This document shows, piece by piece, positions 1 to 7,337 of a stretch of 15,751 nucleotides of DNA. This DNA is from JAKFDK01 sp036676195. Its GTDB lineage: Bacteria; Bacillota; Sulfobacillia; Symbiobacteriales; ZC4RG38. How positions within the stretch are numbered: position 1 is the stretch's first letter; each line of letters starts with the position of its first letter. The notes under the pieces are model-generated. The model did not search any database, was not told the origin of the DNA, and was given only the letters and a program-made list of their open reading frames with translations. The translations under genes and the position numbers were made by a program. The stretch covers positions 1 to 15,751 of the forward strand of contig JAKFDK010000130.1 of NCBI GenBank assembly GCA_036676195.1, written 5' to 3'.

Positions 1-132
1 CAGGCCGCCCGCGGCACCGGCAGCGCCGGCCAGGCCGCCCGGGGCTCCGGCAGCGCCAGCCAGGGCGCCCGCGGCACCGGCAGCACCGGCCAGGCCGCCC
101 GCAGCACCGGCCAGGGCGCCCGGGGCTCCGGT
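1..132. repeat. 30-bp tandem repeat, coding
   Basis: Three 30-bp units (1-30, 31-60, 61-90) are followed by two 21-bp units (91-111, 112-132) that lack 9 bp. On the plus strand each begins caggcc/cagggc followed by gcccg. The differences are single bases, and all length changes keep the reading frame of the minus-strand protein. The array continues beyond the left edge. Confidence 0.85.
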
Positions 133-291
133 CAGACCGGCCCGGGCTGCGTTCTGGGCGTTCTCCTGAGCACGGTAGGAACGATACTGGGGGTTATCCT
201 CCTGCTCGGCACCGGCCCCCGTGAAGCTCTGGATACCCAGGCTGCCTGCCCCGGTGGCACCCGGGTTGGCATTCTGATTAATCGGGTTCAT
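1..291 (-). CDS. Gly/Ala/Leu-rich repeat protein, 5' part only (cut by window edge)
   Basis: An open frame starts at ATG 291 on the minus strand and is still open at base 1, giving 97 visible residues. The ribosome binding site GGAGGTG (301-307 on the plus strand as cacctcc) lies 9 nt before this ATG and decides the start over the in-frame ATG at 309. Residues 1-50 are polar and Asn/Gln-rich, starting MNPINQNANPGATGAGS, with no signal peptide. From about residue 53 the protein becomes a low-complexity repeat built on LAGAAG, with decapeptide units such as GGLAGAAGAA and GALAGAAGAP. Glycine is not strictly every third residue, so it is not a true collagen repeat. It lies 42 bp downstream of nagZ on the same strand and could be cotranscribed with it. 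Function not recognised; a surface, spore-coat or matrix protein is possible but is inference. Confidence 0.7.
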   Translation of the reverse strand, partial: MNPINQNANPGATGAGSLGIQSFTGAGAEQEDNPQYRSYRAQENAQNAARAGLTGAPGALAGAAGGLAGAAGAAGALAGAAGAPGGLAGAAGAAGGL

Positions 292-333
292 CGGCGTCGC
301 CACCTCCATTTATCAGCGGAGCAGCGGACGTCA

Positions 334-2031
334 TTATTGTTTACTGCCTGCCCCACCGCTACTGCAGAGAAAGTCACCCGTCTCTGGCGGTTGGTTACCA
401 CCCAACTGAAACGCCACCGGCACCGGCCATTGCCCAGCGGGTGCCCGCCGGCCCAGCAATACCTCAACCCCGGCCTGCAACATGGCGGGCGAGTCATCAT
501 ACAAGTCCACGGCTGCGTCTGCCAGACCCTGAAAGTACTCCAGATCCTGGGGCAGGCGCAGACCCAGCATCACCACCGCACACCCGGCCGCCCGCAGCGT
601 CCGCACTGCTTCTATCTGGGCCGGATAGGCCCCGCTGCGCACAGCGCCAAACAGGACCGTGGCACCGGCACCGAGCCGCCCGGCCAGATCAGCGGCAGAA
701 AAGCCCTGTAAATCCGGCGGGCAGGCAATCAACTCCACAGCGCCCAATTCCCGCGCCAGCACCGCCTGGACCGGCTCCAATACCGTCCGGGAGTCTTCCG
801 CCTGGGTCAGGCGGCCTGAGCGCGGCAGCACCGCCACCACCCGCCGACCCGGCTGCAGGGGCAGGACACCCCGGTCCCACGCCAATGTCACGGCCTGGCG
901 GGCAGCGGTAATCGCCAGCGCCCGGTGTGCGGCAATCCCCGCCAGTTCCGGAGCCAATGCCGGCGCCGGCGCCACCCCCATCTGCCGGTGCTGCTTCATG
1001 CGCAGAATCCGGAAGGCACTGGCTGCCACCCGCTCGATACTGATCCGGCCGGTACGAACAGCGTGCAGCAGCGTTTCCAGCATCACCTGCTGAACGTCCG
1101 GCGAATGCGACACCAACAGCAGGTCCGCCCCCGCCGCCACCGCCCGCAGGGCCAGTTCATCCGGGGCAAAGCCCCCGGCCACCCCCCGCATTTCCAGGCA
1201 ATCGGTGCACAGCACCCCATCAAAGCCAAGTTCCTGTCGCAACAACCCCTGCATCACCCGCGGCGACAGGGTCGCCGGTAAGCCGGCTTCCGGTTCAATC
1301 TGCGGGAAGAATACATGGGCGGTCATCAGCGCGTCCACCCCTGCCCGCAGTGCCGCCCGGAAGGGCCCCAGCTCCACCGCATCCAGGCGGCGGCGGCTGT
1401 GGGGGATCACCGGCAGAGCCAGGTGGCTGTCCACCGTGGTATCGCCATGTCCGGGAAAATGCTTGCCACACGCCGCCACCCCACCCTCCCGGTAACCGGA
1501 AATGGCGGCAACCCCCAGTTCCGCCACCAGCATGGGGTCGGCCCCAAAAGACCGTACCCCGATCACCGGATTGTCGGGGTTATGATTCACATCCAGCACC
1601 GGGGCCAGGTTAAAATTGATTCCCACCGCCCGCATTTCCCGGGCCATGGCGGCTGCCACCTGTCGAACCAGCGCGGCGGAGCGGGTTGCACCCATGGCCA
1701 TCTGGCTGGGAAAGTGGGTAAAGCCACCGTCCGCCGGCAGACGCACCACCGTGCCGCCCTCCTGGTCAATCCCAATGGCCAGCGGAATGCCCAGCCGGGT
1801 GGCGGCAGCCCCGTGTTGCAGACTGGCACTTAACTCCGCCGTCTGCCGGGGACCGGCGACGTTACGGCTAAAGTAAATCACGCCGCCCAGGTTTCCCTGT
1901 GCCACCCGGTCCAGCAGCCAGGCCGGGGCCACGGTTCCGGCAAAGCCAACCATGAACATCTGCCCCACCTGCTCGGCCGGGGTCATCTCCGCCACGAGTT
2001 GCCTGGCATCCTGGATCGGGTTGAGCGCCAC
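334..2031 (-). CDS. nagZ: Beta-N-acetylglucosaminidase NagZ, glycoside hydrolase family 3
   Basis: This enzyme removes terminal N-acetylglucosamine from muropeptides in cell-wall recycling. The product is 565 aa. The GH3 barrel fills about residues 10-340 and a C-terminal domain follows, as in the two-domain NagZ of Bacillota. The motif KHFPGHGDTTVDSH (190-203) carries the Asp201/His203 dyad that serves as acid/base in this family, and TDCLEM gives the likely nucleophile Asp277. I chose GTG 2031 because AAGGGGG lies 7 nt before it and homology begins there (VALNPIQDARQL). The frame is open back to ATG 2163, but that start has no ribosome binding site and the extra 44 residues look neither like a signal peptide nor like the family. 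Without a signal peptide or lipobox the enzyme should be cytoplasmic. It is divergent from the PerR-like gene. Confidence 0.92.
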   Translation of the reverse strand: MALNPIQDARQLVAEMTPAEQVGQMFMVGFAGTVAPAWLLDRVAQGNLGGVIYFSRNVAGPRQTAELSASLQHGAAATRLGIPLAIGIDQEGGTVVRLPADGGFTHFPSQMAMGATRSAALVRQVAAAMAREMRAVGINFNLAPVLDVNHNPDNPVIGVRSFGADPMLVAELGVAAISGYREGGVAACGKHFPGHGDTTVDSHLALPVIPHSRRRLDAVELGPFRAALRAGVDALMTAHVFFPQIEPEAGLPATLSPRVMQGLLRQELGFDGVLCTDCLEMRGVAGGFAPDELALRAVAAGADLLLVSHSPDVQQVMLETLLHAVRTGRISIERVAASAFRILRMKQHRQMGVAPAPALAPELAGIAAHRALAITAARQAVTLAWDRGVLPLQPGRRVVAVLPRSGRLTQAEDSRTVLEPVQAVLARELGAVELIACPPDLQGFSAADLAGRLGAGATVLFGAVRSGAYPAQIEAVRTLRAAGCAVVMLGLRLPQDLEYFQGLADAAVDLYDDSPAMLQAGVEVLLGRRAPAGQWPVPVAFQLGGNQPPETGDFLCSSGGAGSKQ

Positions 2032-2185
2032 TGTAAGGCCCCCTTGGCTCCAGCTTTCCCCGGACCAGGAGCTGCCATCAGCCGCAACCGGCGAATGGAT
2101 GCCACAAACGAAATCTGTACAGACCCTGGGTCTGCCCTTGACAGCAACAGGCTGCTGTGGCATTTTAGAATTAGTCTAAGTTCAG

Positions 2186-2225
2186 TTCTCATTGAGAATG
2201 ACTAGTGTGTATTCTCAATGAGAAT
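2186..2225 (+). promoter_or_regulatory. Two palindromic boxes overlapping the promoter of the PerR-like gene
   Basis: Two nearly identical palindromes, TTCTCATTGAGAA (2186-2198) and ATTCTCAATGAGAAT (2211-2225), have centres 26 bp apart. A possible promoter fits across them: -35 TTCTCA (2186-2191), 18-bp spacer, -10 TATTCT (2210-2215), so box 1 covers the -35 and box 2 the -10. The 7-1-7 half-site design is typical of Fur-family operators, and autoregulation by the adjacent gene is the simplest reading. The half-sites here are ATTCTCA-N-TGAGAAT. The promoter elements are inferred and weak; the palindromes are plain in the sequence. nagZ lies on the other side and could share control. Confidence 0.65.
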
Positions 2226-2245
2226 ATTAGCAGGAGGTGAAAGCC

Positions 2246-2647
2246 GTGGCAGAAGACCGGGAAATCCGCCTGACTCCCCAGCGGGAAGCGGTGCTAACGG
2301 TCATCCGCGGGGCCAGGGACCATCCCACGGCGGCTCAGATCTACAACCGGGTCCGGGAGAGCAACCCCGGAATCGCCTATGCTACGGTATATAACGCCCT
2401 GGGCTACCTGGTGAAACACGACCTGGTCCGCGAGTTGCGGTTCGGTGATAATGCCAGCCGCTACGACGGCCGGCTGGACCCCCACCTGCATGTCAGTTGT
2501 TCTTCCTGCGGGCGGCTGGCCGAAGCCGAAATCACCATGCCCCCTGAAGTCATGCACGAGGCGGAAACCGCCACTGGCTATCACCTCAAGGGGCACGTGC
2601 TCCAGCTATTTGGGATTTGCCCGACCTGCCGAAACGGCCGTCACTGA
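2246..2647 (+). CDS. PerR-like Fur-family metal-dependent repressor
   Basis: The product is a 133-aa winged-helix repressor that senses metal and probably peroxide. GTG 2246 is the start because AGGAGGTG (2232-2239) precedes it by 6 nt; the earlier in-frame GTG at 2237 lies inside that site. The structural zinc site is Cys85/Cys88 (CSSC) and Cys125/Cys128 (CPTC). The regulatory-site ligands His26, Asp74, His80 and His82 match B. subtilis PerR His37, Asp85, His91 and His93 at a constant offset of 11. The context RYD...HLH is PerR-like rather than the EHHDH form of Fur. The residue at the PerR Asp104 position is Glu93, which may lower peroxide sensitivity. Its stop codon overlaps that of the convergent sufR-like gene (2641-2647). 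Two palindromes upstream suggest autoregulation. Mur, Zur or Fur identity is less likely but not excluded. Confidence 0.88.
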   Translation: MAEDREIRLTPQREAVLTVIRGARDHPTAAQIYNRVRESNPGIAYATVYNALGYLVKHDLVRELRFGDNASRYDGRLDPHLHVSCSSCGRLAEAEITMPPEVMHEAETATGYHLKGHVLQLFGICPTCRNGRH

Positions 2648-3378
2648 CCGTTGCGGCTGTGCAGATCAACCCGGAAGTGCGGCACCTGATAAACACAGTG
2701 CTTGCCACCGGTGGGCAGCGTCGCCGAGGCGCCAACGCCCCGGACCGAAAACAAAGTTTCCATCACTCCGCCCACAACCGCCTCACACAGGTGGCATACC
2801 TGCCCGGGATGCCGCAGGGCCACTTCCCGGAAGCCACAGTTGCGCAGCACCAGCCTGGCCCCGTCGTCGTCACGCACGGCTTCCACGCCGATTCCGTGCA
2901 TCGTCAGGGCTTGAGCAGCCAGGTCAACCAGGTCTGCTTCACTGGCCCACAGCGGATTCAGCCCGGATGAACCGGCCGCTTCCGCCGCCAGTTTTTCACC
3001 GAAGTTACGCCCGACACTGACCAGCGCCCGGAGCCCTTCCGGACCGACCAGATTCAGTGCTTCAGACATCAGATTGGCCAGCAGTTCATAGTCCCGGTTA
3101 GGAACGGTCACACTCACGGCCTGGCCAGTAACCGCATAGGTGTGCACCGGGCGTCCGCCCCGGCCGGATTTTTCCGGTTGAGACACCAGCAGGCCGATCT
3201 CCTGCAGCTTGTTCAGGTGGATACGGGCAACATTCGGATGTAGCGAGAACTGTTCCGCCACTTCCTGGGCAGTTACCGCTGTCTTGTTGGAAGCCATGAT
3301 GGACTGGTAAATGGCATACCGGGTGGGATCACCCAGGACACCGGCTACCTTCAGCGGGTCCTGTTTCACCTGCACCAC
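2641..3378 (-). CDS. sufR: SufR-like transcriptional regulator with iron-sulfur ligand cysteines
   Basis: The 245-aa protein has an N-terminal winged helix (about residues 8-85; HTH around AQEVAEQFSLHPNVARIHL, wing GRGGRPVHTY). Its C-terminal domain carries Cys181 in NCGFREVA, Cys195 and Cys198 in VCHLC, and Cys228. This arrangement matches the SufR family, in which such cysteines hold an iron-sulfur cluster and the protein represses suf genes when cluster supply is adequate. It is divergent from sufC, with palindromes between them, which supports the same role. The start is uncertain among GTG 3378, GTG 3375 and GTG 3369, none with a strong ribosome binding site; GTG 3378 is listed. The stop codon overlaps that of the PerR-like gene on the other strand. 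SufR is best known from cyanobacteria and actinobacteria, so its place here in front of a SufU-type operon is notable. Confidence 0.82.
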   Translation of the reverse strand: MVQVKQDPLKVAGVLGDPTRYAIYQSIMASNKTAVTAQEVAEQFSLHPNVARIHLNKLQEIGLLVSQPEKSGRGGRPVHTYAVTGQAVSVTVPNRDYELLANLMSEALNLVGPEGLRALVSVGRNFGEKLAAEAAGSSGLNPLWASEADLVDLAAQALTMHGIGVEAVRDDDGARLVLRNCGFREVALRHPGQVCHLCEAVVGGVMETLFSVRGVGASATLPTGGKHCVYQVPHFRVDLHSRNGQ

Positions 3379-3407
3379 CGCCTTCAGGCGTAAATAATCT
3401 GCATTTC

Positions 3408-3436
3408 ATTATACCTCGATAAAAGGGTCCTGAAAA
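3408..3436 (-). promoter_or_regulatory. Predicted promoter of the sufR-like gene
   Basis: On the minus strand a perfect -10 TATAAT lies at 3413-3408. With a 17-bp spacer the -35 position is TTTTCA (3436-3431), which matches TTGACA at four of six bases. The -35 lies inside an outer half-site (TGAAAAC, 3431-3437) of the suf operator. The start of transcription would be near 3401, about 23 nt before GTG 3378. Confidence 0.6.
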
Positions 3437-3467
3437 CTAGGTTTTCACTGTTGACACGGTGAAAACC
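3431..3467. promoter_or_regulatory. Predicted SufR operator: three half-sites
   Basis: A perfect inverted repeat, GGTTTTCAC (3440-3448), 10 bp, GTGAAAACC (3459-3467), flanks the suf -35 box. A third half-site TGAAAAC at 3431-3437 forms a second palindrome with GTTTTCA (3441-3447) across 3 bp and overlaps the -35 position of the divergent sufR promoter. Binding by the adjacent regulator is inferred from position and symmetry. Confidence 0.75.
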
Positions 3468-3480
3468 GGGTAAATACAAT
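3451..3480 (+). promoter_or_regulatory. Promoter of the suf operon
   Basis: A perfect -35 TTGACA (3451-3456), 18-bp spacer and -10 TACAAT (3475-3480). Transcription would start near 3487, leaving a leader of about 120 nt before sufC. The -35 lies in the centre of the palindromic operator, so a bound protein would block RNA polymerase. Confidence 0.8.
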
Positions 3481-3608
3481 GGGACATGAAGCACCTCACG
3501 ATTTTGACTTTCCTGCCTGGTACCTGCCGCCGCACCGACCGACCGGATGAACGGCCCCTGGTGGTGACATAACTATCTGAGACGGTCAACGGAAAGGGGA
3601 CAGTTTCT

Positions 3609-4361
3609 GTGGCTGAACAGCCTACCTTAACAATCAATGATTTGCATGTCTCAATCGGAGAGAAGCCCATTCTCAAGGGCCTCACTCTCGAGATCAAGGG
3701 CGGGGAAATCCATGCCCTGATGGGACCCAACGGTTCCGGCAAAACTACCCTTTCCAAGGCTCTGATGGGCCATCCGGCCTACACCGTCACCCGGGGTGAG
3801 GTACTGCTCAACGGCGTCAACATTCTGGAAATGTCGCCAGACCAGCGGGCCAGGGCTGGACTGTTCCTGTGCTTTCAGTACCCGGTTGAAGTCTCCGGCG
3901 TGACCGTCGCCAATTTCCTCCGCACCGCCGTCAGTGCCATCCGGGGCGAAGAGATCAGCGTGTGGGACTTCCAGGAAGAACTACTTGAAAAAATGCAGTT
4001 ACTCGAAATGAACGAGTCCTTTGCAGCCCGCTATTTAAATGAAGGCTTTTCGGGCGGCGAAAAGAAGCGCAACGAAATGCTCCAGATGAGCCTCCTGCGG
4101 CCCCAGTTTGCCATCCTGGACGAGACCGACTCCGGTCTGGACGTCGATGCCCTCAAGGTGGTGGGCAAGGCCGTCAACGCCATGCGCAGTGACACCTTCG
4201 GTTCGCTGATCATCACCCACTACAACCGCATTCTCAGCCATATCAAACCGCAGATCGTGCACATCATGGTCAACGGTCGGATCGTATATACCGCCGGCCC
4301 TGAACTGGCCACAGAAGTGGAAGAGAAGGGCTACGACTGGATTCGGGAGCAGGTGGTGTAA
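3609..4361 (+). CDS. sufC: SUF ATPase SufC
   Basis: ABC-type ATPase of the SufBCD iron-sulfur scaffold; it binds SufB and SufD and drives cluster assembly in the cytoplasm. The product is 250 aa, the usual length. Motifs in order are Walker A GPNGSGKTT (39-47), the Q-loop in FLCFQYP, the signature FSGGEKKRNE, Walker B FAILDETDSGLD and the switch histidine in IITHYNR. GTG 3609 is the start, with AAGGGGA 8 nt upstream. It is the first gene of the operon, and its stop codon is followed at once by the sufD ATG. Confidence 0.97.
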   Translation: MAEQPTLTINDLHVSIGEKPILKGLTLEIKGGEIHALMGPNGSGKTTLSKALMGHPAYTVTRGEVLLNGVNILEMSPDQRARAGLFLCFQYPVEVSGVTVANFLRTAVSAIRGEEISVWDFQEELLEKMQLLEMNESFAARYLNEGFSGGEKKRNEMLQMSLLRPQFAILDETDSGLDVDALKVVGKAVNAMRSDTFGSLIITHYNRILSHIKPQIVHIMVNGRIVYTAGPELATEVEEKGYDWIREQVV

Positions 4362-5651
4362 ATGGCGCAGCTTGTGGCGCACCTCAACCGGGAAGCCCTT
4401 GGTGTGGCCGGGGAACCGGCCTGGGTCACGGAATTCCGCCGGCAGGCCTGGGACCTGTACACCACCATGGACCTGCCTGCCCGCACCGACGAGGCCTGGC
4501 GCCGGACCGACCTGGCCGGCCTGGATCTGGGCGCCCTCACCCCCGACCTGCCCGCCGGCCACGAAAACGCCGTGCCCGCCGCCCTGGCCGGCATGATCGG
4601 AGACGGCCACACCCTGGTGCTGCGCAACGGCCAGGTCGTCCACCGGCCCGCCGGTCTGCCCGCCGGTGTGATCGCCACCGACATGGAAACGGCTGTCCGG
4701 GAATATGAGACCCTGGTCCGTGAGCATTTCATGACCAGCGCCGTCACACCGGACACGAATATCTTTACCGCCCTGCATGCAGCCCTGTTCCGGGGTGGCG
4801 CCTTCGTATATCTACCCCCGGATGCCGCTCTGGAGCAGCCGATCCAGATTGTGCACTGGCTCGACGGCCAGGGCGCCGGCGCCTTCGGCCACACCCTGAT
4901 CGTGGCCGATCGCAACGCTGCCGGCCATGTGGTGGAATATCTCGCCAGCCCGGACTTTGACGACCCGGTCGTCCATGTGGGCGCAGTCGAAATCTTCACC
5001 AAACCGGGCGCCAACCTCAAGTACCATGCCCTGCAGAACTTCGGCGAAGGCGTCTGGACCTTCACCACCCGCCGGGCCATGGTCGGACGCGACAGCAAGG
5101 TGCACTGGCTGGCCGGCGACTTCGGCGGTGAACTGGTCCGGTCCGAGCAATACACCGTTCTGCACGAAGACGGCGGCGAGGGTCTGCTGAAGATCGCCTT
5201 CTTTGGCACCGGCCGCCAGCATATTGACGTAACGGCCCATGATATCCACGTGGCGGGCGCCCACCACACCGTCGGCGACATCGCCGGGCGGGGTGTGCTG
5301 GACGACAAGGCCAGGGGCGTATTCCGGGGGCTGGGGCGGATTCAGCGCAACGCCAGGGGTTGCGAATGCTTTCTGAAGCAGAACACCCTCATGCTCAGCC
5401 GGACGGCCCGGGCCGACTCCATCCCGGCCCTGCTGATCGACGACGACGACGTGGCCCGCGGCGGCCATGCCGCCACCACCGGCAAGGTCAACGAGGATGA
5501 ACTGTTCTACCTGCAGTGCCGCGGCCTGAGCAAGGCCCAGGCCACCAAACTGATCGTGGACGGGTTCTTCCGGCCGCTGTTGCAGGCCGTGGAATTGCCC
5601 ACCCTGCAGCAGACGCTGCAGAACCTGATTGACAGGAAGTTGAAAGTATGA
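4362..5651 (+). CDS. sufD: SUF scaffold protein SufD
   Basis: SufD pairs with SufB in the SufBC2D complex and is needed for iron entry during cluster assembly. The product is 429 aa. The C-terminal half has the right-handed beta-helix typical of SufB/SufD, and the C-terminal helices end in the family motif around GLSKAQATKLIVDGFF. His369 in GGHAATTG is the likely counterpart of the conserved SufD histidine (His360 in E. coli). The ATG directly follows the sufC stop codon with no spacer, and the 3' end overlaps sufS by 4 bp (ATGA), which points to translational coupling. The N-terminal third is Ala/Gly/Arg-rich and poorly conserved, as usual for SufD. Confidence 0.95.
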   Translation: MAQLVAHLNREALGVAGEPAWVTEFRRQAWDLYTTMDLPARTDEAWRRTDLAGLDLGALTPDLPAGHENAVPAALAGMIGDGHTLVLRNGQVVHRPAGLPAGVIATDMETAVREYETLVREHFMTSAVTPDTNIFTALHAALFRGGAFVYLPPDAALEQPIQIVHWLDGQGAGAFGHTLIVADRNAAGHVVEYLASPDFDDPVVHVGAVEIFTKPGANLKYHALQNFGEGVWTFTTRRAMVGRDSKVHWLAGDFGGELVRSEQYTVLHEDGGEGLLKIAFFGTGRQHIDVTAHDIHVAGAHHTVGDIAGRGVLDDKARGVFRGLGRIQRNARGCECFLKQNTLMLSRTARADSIPALLIDDDDVARGGHAATTGKVNEDELFYLQCRGLSKAQATKLIVDGFFRPLLQAVELPTLQQTLQNLIDRKLKV

Positions 5652-6880
5652 ATATCGAGCGCATCCGCCAGGACTTCCCGATCCTGCACCAGGAAGTCAA
5701 CGGCCACCCGCTGGTCTATCTCGACAACGCCGCGACGACCCAGAAGCCGCGGCAGGTGATTCAGGCCATCAGCCACTACTACGAGACCATCAACGCCAAC
5801 GTCCACCGCTCCATCCACCGGCTGGGTGAAGCGGCCACGGCGGCCTACGAGGGGTCCCGGGAGAAGGTGGCCCGCTTCATCGGAGCGGCGGATGCGGCTG
5901 AATGCGTCTTTGTCCGCAACGCTTCAGAGGGGTTGAACCTGGTCGCCCACTCCTACGCAATGGAGCGGTTCAAGGCCGGGGACGAGATTGTGCTGTCCCC
6001 CATGGAGCACCACTCCAACCTGGTGCCCTGGCAGATGGCCGCCCTGAAGACCGGAGCAAAGATCCGCTTCTTCAAGCTCAACCCCGACGGCACGCTGGAC
6101 CTGAGCAACCTGGATGAAGTCATCGGCCCCCGGACCAAACTGGTGTCAGTGGTGCATGCCTCGAATACCCTTGGCACCGTCAACCCGGTGGAAACCATCA
6201 TTCAGGCAGCCCACGCCGCCGGCGCCGTCGTCTGCATAGATGGCTCCCAGTCCGTCCCGCACATGGCTGTAGACGTACAGGCCATGAGCGCCGACTTCCT
6301 GGCCTTCTCCGGCCACAAGATGATGGGCCCGATGGGCATCGGTGTGCTCTGGGGCAAGCGGGAACTGCTGGATGCCATGCCGCCGTTCATGGGCGGCGGT
6401 GAAATGATCCGCACCGTCAGCTACGAAAAGAGCACCTTCAACGATGTGCCGTACAAGTTTGAAGCCGGCACGCCCAACGTGGAAGGGGCCGTGGGCCTGG
6501 CGGCCGCCATCGACTATATCAACGATGTGATCGGCGGCGTGGAAAAGATTCACCGGCACGAACAGGAACTGACCGAGTACTGCTTCCAGAAGTTCGCCGA
6601 GCTGGGCGACCTGCGCACCTACGGCCCCCGGCAGCCCCGGGCCGGCCTGATCGCCTTCAACTTGGGCGACATCCACCCCCACGACGTCGCCACCATTCTG
6701 GACAGCGAAGGGGTGGCGGTGCGGGCCGGGCACCACTGCACCATGCCCCTGCACCGTGAGGTTCTGGACGAGGCGGCAACCAACCGGGCTTCCTTCTATG
6801 TGTATAACACCAAAGAAGAGATCGACCGGCTGGTGGCGGCCCTGGCCAAGGTAAAGGAGTTCTTCAGCCATGTCGCTTGA
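5648..6880 (+). CDS. sufS: Cysteine desulfurase SufS (group II)
   Basis: PLP enzyme that takes sulfur from L-cysteine and passes it to SufU. The product is 410 aa, the normal length. The PLP lysine is Lys224 in FSGHK, and the catalytic cysteine that carries the persulfide is Cys364 in RAGHHCTMPLH, at the positions usual for SufS. The cofactor-stacking motif EHHSNLVPW is intact. RAGHHC followed by TMPLH rather than the common AQPLM is a minor variant. It overlaps sufD by 4 bp and sufU by 11 bp. Confidence 0.97.
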   Translation: MNIERIRQDFPILHQEVNGHPLVYLDNAATTQKPRQVIQAISHYYETINANVHRSIHRLGEAATAAYEGSREKVARFIGAADAAECVFVRNASEGLNLVAHSYAMERFKAGDEIVLSPMEHHSNLVPWQMAALKTGAKIRFFKLNPDGTLDLSNLDEVIGPRTKLVSVVHASNTLGTVNPVETIIQAAHAAGAVVCIDGSQSVPHMAVDVQAMSADFLAFSGHKMMGPMGIGVLWGKRELLDAMPPFMGGGEMIRTVSYEKSTFNDVPYKFEAGTPNVEGAVGLAAAIDYINDVIGGVEKIHRHEQELTEYCFQKFAELGDLRTYGPRQPRAGLIAFNLGDIHPHDVATILDSEGVAVRAGHHCTMPLHREVLDEAATNRASFYVYNTKEEIDRLVAALAKVKEFFSHVA

Positions 6881-7337
6881 GGAGCAACACAAGGTCGACC
6901 TGAGTGAGATCTACAAGCAGGTGATCATGTCCCACTTTGCCAAGCCCCGTAACAAGGGCCTGGTGAACGATCCGGACATGATGGTCCACCTGGACAATCC
7001 CACGTGCGGCGACACCATCGACGTCCAACTCAAGATCAAGGACGGGCACGTGGAGTCGGTCCACTGGGCGGGCCGGGGTTGCTCCATCAGCATGGCCAGT
7101 GCCTCCATGATGTCAGAAGCCGTCAAGGGCAAGCCGGTGGAAGAGGCCAAGGCAATTCTTACCCGCTTCAAAGCCATGATGCGCGGCGAACCGGGGCCCT
7201 TCAAAGACCTGGGTGAATTGCAGAGCCTGTCCGGCGTTGCGAAACTCCCAGTCCGCATCAAGTGCGCTACCCTGGCCTGGAACGCAGCCGAGATGGGACT
7301 CGACCAGCAGTCTGACGGAGGGAGGCCATCGCCATGA
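6870..7337 (+). CDS. sufU: Zinc-dependent sulfurtransferase SufU
   Basis: SufU accepts sulfur from SufS and hands it to the SufBCD scaffold. The product is 155 aa. The zinc/sulfur ligands are Cys46 and Asp48 (NPTCGD), Cys71 (GRGCSIS) and Cys132 (RIKCATLAW). The insert between the second and third cysteine, with GEPGPFKDLGEL, distinguishes SufU from IscU and is typical of Bacillota. AAAGGAG (6853-6859) precedes ATG 6870 by 10 nt, inside the end of sufS. It overlaps sufB by 4 bp. Confidence 0.96.
   Translation: MSLEEQHKVDLSEIYKQVIMSHFAKPRNKGLVNDPDMMVHLDNPTCGDTIDVQLKIKDGHVESVHWAGRGCSISMASASMMSEAVKGKPVEEAKAILTRFKAMMRGEPGPFKDLGELQSLSGVAKLPVRIKCATLAWNAAEMGLDQQSDGGRPSP

Noticed and set aside
2032..2163. 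N-terminal extension of NagZ from ATG 2163
   Set aside because: No ribosome binding site before ATG 2163, no signal peptide or lipobox in the extra 44 residues; GTG 2031 has a good site and family homology begins there.
2138..2166. TTGACA with CATTTT at 17 bp as the promoter of the PerR-like gene
   Set aside because: The -35 is perfect but the -10 matches only three of six bases and both operators would lie downstream of the start; the hexamers inside the palindromes fit repression better. It remains possible.
3486..3572. A 28-codon ORF starting almost exactly at the predicted suf transcription start, as a leaderless regulatory peptide
   Set aside because: No ribosome binding site, Arg-rich composition and no repeat of a regulatory amino acid; chance is the simpler explanation.
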